Position numbers and translations under genes: made by a program. From positions 1 through 5,156 of the forward strand of contig JAFGOL010000248.1 of assembly GCA_016926495.1 (NCBI GenBank): a DNA stretch of 5,156 nt, read 5' to 3'. Positions within the stretch are counted from its first letter, which is position 1. The number at the start of each line of letters is the position of its first letter. The DNA is from Oligoflexia bacterium (GTDB lineage: Bacteria; Bdellovibrionota; JAFGOL01). Below the pieces are notes generated by a model. It was given only the letters and a program-made list of their open reading frames with translations. It had not been told where the DNA came from and ran no database searches. This document shows positions 1-5,156 of this stretch, one piece after another.

Positions 1-926
1 TGTCTGTTGTAAAGGCTGATGTGGATACAAAGGACGTAAAAATAAGTGAAGGCGAGGTCTCATCCTTTATGGCCACGGAAAAAGGAAAGGAGCAGACGCT
101 TAAATATTATACTGACAATAATGACAGGTACAAACAGGAAGAACAGGTCAGGGCCAGGCATATTCTTGTAAAGACCGAAGAAACAGATACCGACGAAGTC
201 AGGGCCATGAAAAGAAAAAAACTTGAAATACTGCTCCCCAAGCTGACTCCCGGAAATTTCGCGGATTACGCTAAAAAGGAAAGTGACGACAAGGGCTCTG
301 CCGTGAGCGGCGGCGACCTGGGTTTTTTCGGGAGGGGCAGGATGGTAAAACCTTTTGAGGAAAAAGCCTTTTCCATGAAAAAGGGAACTATTTCGGATAT
401 TGTTGAAACCCGCTTCGGCTATCATGTTATATTGGTCGAGGACAAAAAGGAGGCGTCGGTTACCCCGTTTGAAAAGGTTAAATCCCGGATTGCAAGACAG
501 CTTCTTACCGAAAAGAAACAGCTTGCTCTTGCCGGCGCAAGGATTGACGGGGCTTTAAAAGCCGGGGGAATTTTTGAAGCTGCGAAATTACTGGGTTCCA
601 GGGTTGAGGAAACAGGCAAGATATCAATGAAAAGCAGCGGCATTCCCAAAATAGCCGGGTCTACGGTTAATGATGTACTGTGGTCTTTTACCTTGGAAAA
701 GGGTAAAATATACAAGAGGAATTTTTCAGGAGACAACTATCTTGTAACATTGAAATACCGGGAAGGGGCCAATGTGGACAGCAGGAAACTTGATGAATTC
801 GGAAAGACATATATCAGTGACAGGGGCAACCTTGAGTTTCAGAGATATTCCGATACCCTCAGGAAGGAATGGTCTGACAAGGTCGTCTTTTCCAGAGCCA
901 TGCGGGCGTTTGTACAGAAGGAATAA
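1..926 (+). CDS. Parvulin-type peptidyl-prolyl cis-trans isomerase, PpiD/SurA-like (5' partial)
   Basis: Proteins of this kind isomerise peptidyl-prolyl bonds and chaperone unfolded proteins outside the cytoplasmic membrane. The frame is open from base 3 with no stop, so the GTG at base 21 is probably not the true start. The signal peptide or membrane anchor and most of the N-terminal helical region lie off the left edge. The visible part begins with a lead-in typical of the family (YYTDNNDRY, bases ~108-134). The parvulin domain follows at bases ~147-440, with RARHILVK, GGDLGFFGRGRMV, an FEEKAF segment and FGYHVILVED in the expected order. About 160 residues come after it, resembling the degenerate second domain of PpiD: a KVKSRIARQLL helix, an 'IP...' segment, a strand (NYLVTLKYREG), and a last helix with the pattern W-x-x-K-V. 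The gene stops with TAA at 924-926, four bases before the next start. PrsA- or SurA-type naming is equally possible because the N-terminus is missing. The parvulin assignment is firm; the subfamily is not. Confidence 0.93.
   Translation, partial: SVVKADVDTKDVKISEGEVSSFMATEKGKEQTLKYYTDNNDRYKQEEQVRARHILVKTEETDTDEVRAMKRKKLEILLPKLTPGNFADYAKKESDDKGSAVSGGDLGFFGRGRMVKPFEEKAFSMKKGTISDIVETRFGYHVILVEDKKEASVTPFEKVKSRIARQLLTEKKQLALAGARIDGALKAGGIFEAAKLLGSRVEETGKISMKSSGIPKIAGSTVNDVLWSFTLEKGKIYKRNFSGDNYLVTLKYREGANVDSRKLDEFGKTYISDRGNLEFQRYSDTLRKEWSDKVVFSRAMRAFVQKE
916..923 (+). promoter_or_regulatory. Shine-Dalgarno site that fixes a TTG start
   Basis: AGAAGGAA lies inside the last codons of the isomerase gene. 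Its AAGGA core (918-922) sits eight bases before TTG at 931, which is ideal spacing. The nearby ATG at 926-928 overlaps the TAA stop, but its own frame meets TGA after two codons. The TTG is therefore the only sensible start at this junction, and the position suggests translational coupling to the upstream gene. Confidence 0.75.
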
Positions 927-930
927 TGAT

Positions 931-2403
931 TTGACGGTTGTTTTTTTCAGGCTTTCCGTGCTTTTGATATTCTGCGGCATCTTTTCCGGGAGTCTTTATG
1001 CAGGTAAAAGCATAACGGTTTCAACATGTACCCGGGATTTGTCTACCGTTATGGAAATCGATCCCCATATAAGGGTACCGGGCTGTATTAATGATATAAG
1101 GCACCAGATATATGATACATTGTACGAATTCGACGATGACGGGAATATCTCGGAATCCCTTGTAAAGTCCTGTGAAGTTAAATATTACAGCGAGGATATA
1201 GATTTTAACGCGGAAATGGATGTGCTGTGCACTCTTAAGGAAGGAATTTATTTCCACAATTCTTCGCCCCTTGGTGTGGATGACGTTATTTTTTCATTCG
1301 ACAGGCTTAAACGCTATTCTCTCGCCCCGTATGTTGATTTTATAAATACCGTTTCGGTAACTCCGGCTAATGAACTGAAATTCATTTTGAAATACAATAT
1401 AAAGGGACGTGAGAATCCCCGGGAATGGCTGTTTACGCGTTTTAAATACGCGACAGCACGGTACCTGTATATCGCGAACAGGAAATATTTTGAAGGCAGC
1501 GCAAAGTGGGCGCTAGAATACCCTTCAGGAACAGGCCCTTTTTATTATGTGAACTGGAAGCTTTGGGACAGGCGCTATGTCAGGTCCCAGATAATACTGA
1601 GAAAGAACGAATCATACTGGAAAACCGGTTATCCTAAGATAGATGAAATCCTTTTCCGTTTTTTAGTGCCTGAATTATGGGTGGACCATTTTATTCAGGA
1701 CAGCCTGTCATTATTGCCCAGGCTTACATTTTATAATTATGAAAAGATGAAAAAGGTTAAAAGCGCGAGAGGGACATTCAAGATAAACCGCAGGCTGGTT
1801 TATTCGTACCGGTATCTTTTGTTTAACAAAAAATCATTACGTCTTGGGACTGAACCGATGCTGAAAGAGGCAATCAACATGGGGATTAACCGCAGCGTAA
1901 TAGTTAACGGTATCCTTGAAGGCGAAGCCTATGTAAATTCACAGCAATCACTTACAGCCAGTACCGTGTATCCGGAAAAGTTTAAGGAATACCAGTTTAA
2001 CCCCGCGATATCCAGGGCCATTGTAAGAAAGTACCTGAAAAAAAGGCGCGTCAGGGACTACAAACTCAAATTATCCCTGTTACTTGTCGACGGTATTGAG
2101 GAAAATATGGTAGCCCAGAAAATCAGGAATATGCTTTATTCGGCGGGGTTCGACGTGGCTTTACACAGAAAGGACGCCTGTACTTATTTTTCCCTGGTTA
2201 ACGGAGAAGGCGGCGGGGATTATGATTTGTACCTGTATAAAGTGGAGGAAAACCCTTCTTTTTTAACGCCTGTTGTCGACCGGCATCTTCAGAACGGGGG
2301 AGTTCAGCTCTACCAGGCATACAGTTTCTATTCCTATTCAACAAAAATATCCGGTTATATGCCACCTGCCGAAGGCGGTATTAATCTTTGCAAAATAGAA
2401 TAA
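931..2403 (+). CDS. Extracellular solute-binding protein, family 5 (DppA/OppA-like), shortened
   Basis: The product is 490 residues, starting at TTG 931. This start is chosen because it has a good ribosome site and puts a signal peptide at the N-terminus: a hydrophobic core at residues 2-20, then SLYA before a likely cleavage near residue 24. No lipobox is seen, so it is probably a soluble periplasmic protein. Family 5 landmarks appear in order: the 'dG.pl.a.DV.fs..R' region (residues 110-125, PLGVDDVIFSFDRL), PSGTGPFYYVNWK (198-210), RKNESYW followed by PKIDEILFRF (224-244), a partner-lobe segment (FNKK, then LKEAINMGINRSVIVNGILEG, ~298-331), and DYDLYLYKV (430-438). Relatives bind peptides, nickel, sugars or other ligands for ABC importers; the ligand here cannot be read. 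No permease or ATPase gene is visible. The chain is shorter than typical (~500-550 residues), apparently because a segment is missing at about residues 440-458, while the final strand (STKISGY to the end) looks intact. The mature part carries cysteines at 33, 52, 81, 100, 417 and 487. The fold is secure; a transport role is not. Confidence 0.88.
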   Translation: MTVVFFRLSVLLIFCGIFSGSLYAGKSITVSTCTRDLSTVMEIDPHIRVPGCINDIRHQIYDTLYEFDDDGNISESLVKSCEVKYYSEDIDFNAEMDVLCTLKEGIYFHNSSPLGVDDVIFSFDRLKRYSLAPYVDFINTVSVTPANELKFILKYNIKGRENPREWLFTRFKYATARYLYIANRKYFEGSAKWALEYPSGTGPFYYVNWKLWDRRYVRSQIILRKNESYWKTGYPKIDEILFRFLVPELWVDHFIQDSLSLLPRLTFYNYEKMKKVKSARGTFKINRRLVYSYRYLLFNKKSLRLGTEPMLKEAINMGINRSVIVNGILEGEAYVNSQQSLTASTVYPEKFKEYQFNPAISRAIVRKYLKKRRVRDYKLKLSLLLVDGIEENMVAQKIRNMLYSAGFDVALHRKDACTYFSLVNGEGGGDYDLYLYKVEENPSFLTPVVDRHLQNGGVQLYQAYSFYSYSTKISGYMPPAEGGINLCKIE

Positions 2404-2407
2404 GGAG
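2402..2407 (+). promoter_or_regulatory. Shine-Dalgarno site overlapping the upstream stop codon
   Basis: AAGGAG begins within the TAA stop of the solute-binding protein gene (2401-2403) and ends eight bases before ATG 2416. The overlap means that ribosomes terminating on the upstream gene sit on this site, which favours coupled translation. It also supports ATG 2416 as the true start of the redox gene. Confidence 0.75.
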
Positions 2408-2415
2408 TTTTAGGG

Positions 2416-3660
2416 ATGAATTTTTTAGTTTTATTCATTTTAACCGTAACAATTAACGCGTATTCTCAGGACAATATCTGCTCAATCGATACTGATTCGG
2501 CGTCCCTGTGCGACACGGAATCAGGCTATTATTCCGATGAGGAGGTTAAAAAGAAGACTGTTAATGACGCTGAACCTCAGGAAGAAATATACACCAAGGT
2601 TCACGAAGGAAAGATATATTTATATTTTTTCTATTCGTATGACTGTCCGCATTGCAAAAAGGCCGGCAGTTTTATTGACGAGCTTAAGGCAAAATACCCT
2701 GATCTTGTAGTAAAACAGTACGAGGTCAAGAAGAACAGTTCCAACAGGGCCTTTTTCGGCAGGGTTTCAAAACATTACGGCGTGAAGCCCAGGGGTGTTC
2801 CCACCATATTCATAGGTGATGAGATATTTACGGGATTTTACGAGGATGTAACCTGTAAGTCCATAATAAAGGAGATCCAGTTCCTGAAGGGGATCTCGCA
2901 GGATTGTCCTTCGAAAGAACTTAATGTTCCGATGTTCGGTACCATAAATGCCGATACAATATCTCTGCCTTCATTTACTATATACCTGGGCCTTCTTGAC
3001 GGGCTTAATCCGTGCGCCATGTGGGTATTGATGTTTTTGCTCGGCCTCATGGTTTACGCCAAGGACAGGAAAAGGATCATATTCCTGGGCTCGGTATTTG
3101 TAGTATCATCAGCCGTGGTTTATTTTGCTTTTATGGCAGCGTGGCTGAATCTTTTTCTGATCATAGGCTACTCAAGCGTTATTACCGTGATCTTAGGCGT
3201 AATAGCGATACTAATGGGCCTTATAAACGTGAAGGAGCTTTTCTTCTTTAAAAAAGGCATTTCCCTTATGATACCGGAGGGCGTAAAACCCAAATTATAT
3301 AAAAAGGCCAGGAAGATTATTTACGAGCAAAACAGGTTCTTTGCCATTATCGGCACGGTTATGCTTGCTGTTTTTGTGAATTTTATAGAACTGGGCTGTA
3401 CCATAGGGCTGCCCGCCATTTATACCAGGATATTGTCGGTTAAAGGATTGTCGCCTATCAGCAGCTATCTCTACATGGCGCTTTACAATATCGCGTACAT
3501 TATTCCCCTTGCGATTATTGTGATAATATTTTCGGTATCAATGGGACATTATAAATTTTCAGAAAAGCACGGAAAGATATTCAAGCTGATAAGCGGTTTA
3601 TTGATGTTGACACTCGGTCTATTGCTGATACTCTCTCCGGAGTTGCTTATATTTACTTAA
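2416..3660 (+). CDS. Thioredoxin-like domain fused to CcdA/DsbD-type membrane electron-transfer domain
   Basis: This 414-residue protein probably carries reducing equivalents across the cytoplasmic membrane and delivers them to periplasmic thiols. A signal peptide or N-terminal anchor spans residues 1-18 and is followed by a polar linker to ~60. A thioredoxin/glutaredoxin-like domain (~65-165) has the CPHC active site (C77, C80) and the cis-proline loop GVPT (127-130). The remaining part has six predicted membrane helices (about 187-213, 221-242, 247-271, 307-327, 350-374, 390-410). The lysine- and arginine-rich loops (216-220, 272-306, 376-390) all fall on the cytoplasmic side when the thioredoxin domain is outside. 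Two membrane cysteines sit where CcdA/DsbD proteins place their redox pair: C200 in DGLNPCAMWVL and C328 in NFIELGCTIGLP. Extra cysteines are at 22, 32, 147 and 164. The domain order is the reverse of DsbD, where the thioredoxin domain is C-terminal. The source of electrons is presumably cytoplasmic thioredoxin, inferred from the family. The client protein is unknown; the cysteine-rich binding protein encoded just upstream is a candidate by position only. Confidence 0.9.
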   Translation: MNFLVLFILTVTINAYSQDNICSIDTDSASLCDTESGYYSDEEVKKKTVNDAEPQEEIYTKVHEGKIYLYFFYSYDCPHCKKAGSFIDELKAKYPDLVVKQYEVKKNSSNRAFFGRVSKHYGVKPRGVPTIFIGDEIFTGFYEDVTCKSIIKEIQFLKGISQDCPSKELNVPMFGTINADTISLPSFTIYLGLLDGLNPCAMWVLMFLLGLMVYAKDRKRIIFLGSVFVVSSAVVYFAFMAAWLNLFLIIGYSSVITVILGVIAILMGLINVKELFFFKKGISLMIPEGVKPKLYKKARKIIYEQNRFFAIIGTVMLAVFVNFIELGCTIGLPAIYTRILSVKGLSPISSYLYMALYNIAYIIPLAIIVIIFSVSMGHYKFSEKHGKIFKLISGLLMLTLGLLLILSPELLIFT

Positions 3661-3665
3661 AGAGG
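3661..3665 (+). promoter_or_regulatory. Shine-Dalgarno site for metH
   Basis: AGAGG directly follows the TAA of the redox gene (3658-3660) and lies eight bases before ATG 3674. It supports that ATG as the MetH start. The next in-frame ATG is far inside the conserved homocysteine domain, so no other ATG start is credible. Confidence 0.65.
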
Positions 3666-3673
3666 CTGGAAGT

Positions 3674-5156
3674 ATGTCAATAAGTGAAAGATTGCGTAAA
3701 CAGGGATACCTTGTGGCCGACGGCGCTACGGGCACCGAGCTTATCAAGGCCGGTGTGCTTAAAAAGGGAATTTCACCGGAACAGCTTTTACTTGAAAAGC
3801 CGGAAGCATTTGTGAAAATACATAAATCCTATTACGATGCAGGCTCTGATTACGTTGTGGCGAATAATTTTGGAGCGTCACGTACAAAACTGGAAGAGTG
3901 GAACCTGGACGCCAGGATCAGGGAAATAAATATTGCCGCTATAAAATGTGTTAAAAAGGCCCTGAAGGAATCGGGCAAAAACGCTTTTGTCGCTTCTTCG
4001 GTGGGTCCTTCGGGCAAGTTGCTCCCTCCGCTGGCAAACGTAACCATGCCGGAAATTATTGATATTTACAGGGAACAGGCTGAAATAATCTGTAATGAAG
4101 GCGTTGATCTTGTGGTGTTCGAAACATTCACGGACATAAGGGAGCTGAAGGCCGCGTATATAGCTTTCAGGGAAGCAGACGCAAAGCTTTCCCTGGGTGC
4201 CTGCCTTACTTTTGATACTAACGGCAGGACGCTTTTAAATAATACACCTGAAGTTCTGGCTGTTGCTTTTGAGGCAACCGATGTTTTGTTCACTGGTGTT
4301 AACTGTTCCGTGGGGCCCGTGGAAATAACGTCAGTAATACAGCGTATGGGTGAATATACAAATAAACCCGTTATCGTTAAGCCTAACGCGGGCGTTGAAG
4401 GGCATTCGGACTTTAGTCCTTCCGACTATATTGAACAGCTTGACCAGTGGATTGCCGCCGGCGGTGCTGTTTTTGGCGGTTGTTGCGGTTCAACGCCGGA
4501 ATATATAAGCGCAATCGCAGGCGCCTTAAAGGGTAAGAAGCTTAAGAAAAAACTTGAGTATAAAAAAGGCACACACCTTGCGTCACTCTCAAAGGTTGTA
4601 ACCATGGGCCGGGATTTGCCCGCGCTTATGATCGGAGAAAGAATAAACCCTACAAATAAAAAAGACATGATTGCCGAGCTTGCGGCAGGCGGGCTTGATG
4701 CCGTAAAGGATGTTGCGAAAAGGCAGGTGGCTGACGGCGCCGATCTGCTGGATGTTAATATAGGAGCATCGGGAGTTGATCAGGAAAAGCTAATGCCAAA
4801 GGTTTTCTCGACCCTGTCTTCCGTCTTTGACGCTCCGCTTGTTGTCGATTCAACCAATCCCGTTGTAATTGAAGCTGCTTTACGCAGTTACGGCGGAAAG
4901 GCGTTGATCAATTCCACAAGCGCAGAAAAGGGCAAGGCCAGCGCTGTTTTTGATCTCGCGCGAAAATACGGCGCTGCCGTTATAGGGCTTGCAATGGACG
5001 AAAAGGGCATACCAATGACGGCTGAAGAGAGGCTTGAACATGCAACATGGCTGAAAAACAAGGCTATTGAGAAAAATCTCAGTCCTGATAATTTGATTAT
5101 TGATACCCTGACGCTGTCTCTTTCTTCCAATCAGAAGGAATCCATGGAAACAATAA
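3674..5156 (+). CDS. metH: Cobalamin-dependent methionine synthase (3' partial)
   Basis: This cytoplasmic enzyme moves the methyl group of methyltetrahydrofolate, through cobalamin, to homocysteine to make methionine. The 494 residues visible run open off the right edge. The homocysteine domain (~1-300) starts with DGATGTEL (16-23) and continues with NNFGASR (64-70) and the ETFTDIRELKAA motif. All three zinc/thiolate-binding cysteines are present: C211 in GVNCSVGP, and C270 and C271 in GGCCGSTPE. The conserved PNAG segment lies between them. The pterin-binding domain follows with IGERINP (320-326), LLDVNIG (358-364), VDSTNP (391-396), INSTS (412-416) and an IDTL segment (D477), all expected to line the folate pocket. 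This order matches Thermotoga-type MetH. The cobalamin-binding and any activation domain would lie beyond the window, so it cannot be told whether they are fused, separate or absent. Small departures from the usual motifs are ANNFGAS for TNTFGA and IDTL for the common DPL. Identity of the two domains is very secure; the exact name assumes the cobalamin module follows. Confidence 0.93.
   Translation, partial: MSISERLRKQGYLVADGATGTELIKAGVLKKGISPEQLLLEKPEAFVKIHKSYYDAGSDYVVANNFGASRTKLEEWNLDARIREINIAAIKCVKKALKESGKNAFVASSVGPSGKLLPPLANVTMPEIIDIYREQAEIICNEGVDLVVFETFTDIRELKAAYIAFREADAKLSLGACLTFDTNGRTLLNNTPEVLAVAFEATDVLFTGVNCSVGPVEITSVIQRMGEYTNKPVIVKPNAGVEGHSDFSPSDYIEQLDQWIAAGGAVFGGCCGSTPEYISAIAGALKGKKLKKKLEYKKGTHLASLSKVVTMGRDLPALMIGERINPTNKKDMIAELAAGGLDAVKDVAKRQVADGADLLDVNIGASGVDQEKLMPKVFSTLSSVFDAPLVVDSTNPVVIEAALRSYGGKALINSTSAEKGKASAVFDLARKYGAAVIGLAMDEKGIPMTAEERLEHATWLKNKAIEKNLSPDNLIIDTLTLSLSSNQKESMETI

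Noticed and set aside
772..930. N-terminal extension of the solute-binding protein starting at ATG 772
   Set aside because: It would overlap the isomerase gene by 155 bases and has no signal-like or conserved sequence. The TTG at 931 has a well-spaced ribosome site and is followed directly by a signal peptide.
926..934. ATG overlapping the TAA stop of the isomerase gene (TAATG)
   Set aside because: Its frame reads ATG-ATT-TGA and ends at once, so it cannot start a gene.
931..1005. Lipoprotein signal for the solute-binding protein (Cys15 in LLIFCG)
   Set aside because: The residue before the cysteine is Phe, which does not fit a lipobox, and the cysteine lies inside the hydrophobic core. Cleavage after SLYA is more likely.
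60..1257. Minus-strand open frames of 78-121 codons opposite the isomerase and binding-protein genes
   Set aside because: The + strand genes there are supported by conserved motifs along their length, and the opposite frames look like chance reverse complements.
2401..2415. Possible terminator or promoter between the binding-protein and redox genes
   Set aside because: The 12-base gap holds only a ribosome site, with no inverted repeat and no room for promoter elements.
3012..3251. 79-codon + strand reading frame inside the redox gene
   Set aside because: It lies wholly within the membrane domain of the thioredoxin-CcdA protein in another frame, has no ribosome site, and its composition resembles no real protein.
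3850..5130. Minus-strand open frames of 65-80 codons opposite metH
   Set aside because: They are antisense to conserved MetH motifs, are rich in Ser, Ala and Phe as expected of shadow frames, and show no recognisable motif.

Overview
The window holds four protein-coding genes, all on the + strand and packed end to end. The first is cut by the left edge and the last by the right edge. The gaps between them are 4, 12 and 13 bases. Each internal start has a purine-rich Shine-Dalgarno sequence, and no terminator hairpin was seen, so the set reads as the middle of one operon. There is no stretch of 300 bases without a gene. I saw no tRNA, rRNA, mobile element, CRISPR array or attachment site.

Layout: (1) bases 1-926, the C-terminal part of a PpiD/SurA-type parvulin peptidyl-prolyl isomerase. 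(2) bases 931-2403, a secreted family 5 (DppA/OppA-type) extracellular solute-binding protein that starts with TTG. (3) bases 2416-3660, a periplasmic thioredoxin-like domain (CPHC) fused to a six-helix CcdA/DsbD-type electron-transfer membrane domain. (4) bases 3674-5156, the N-terminal 494 residues of cobalamin-dependent methionine synthase (MetH), with a complete homocysteine/zinc domain and most of the pterin (methyltetrahydrofolate) domain.

The first three products all appear to act outside the cytoplasmic membrane: a proline isomerase/chaperone, a secreted binding protein with six cysteines in its mature chain, and a redox relay that could supply reducing power to envelope thiols. One possible reading is that the isomerase and the redox protein help mature or maintain envelope proteins, perhaps including the binding protein itself. 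That link is inferred from gene order only. MetH is cytoplasmic and has no evident mechanistic tie to the others.

The organism is probably a diderm (Gram-negative-type) bacterium with moderate GC content and frequent AGG (Arg) and ATA (Ile) codons. The envelope redox/isomerase genes and the Thermotoga-like order of MetH domains would fit an anaerobic lineage or a candidate phylum, but the sequence does not fix the taxon. No wholly new system is evident. The most unusual item is the binding protein, which has no permease in view, an apparent internal deletion near its C-terminus, and an unusually high cysteine count.
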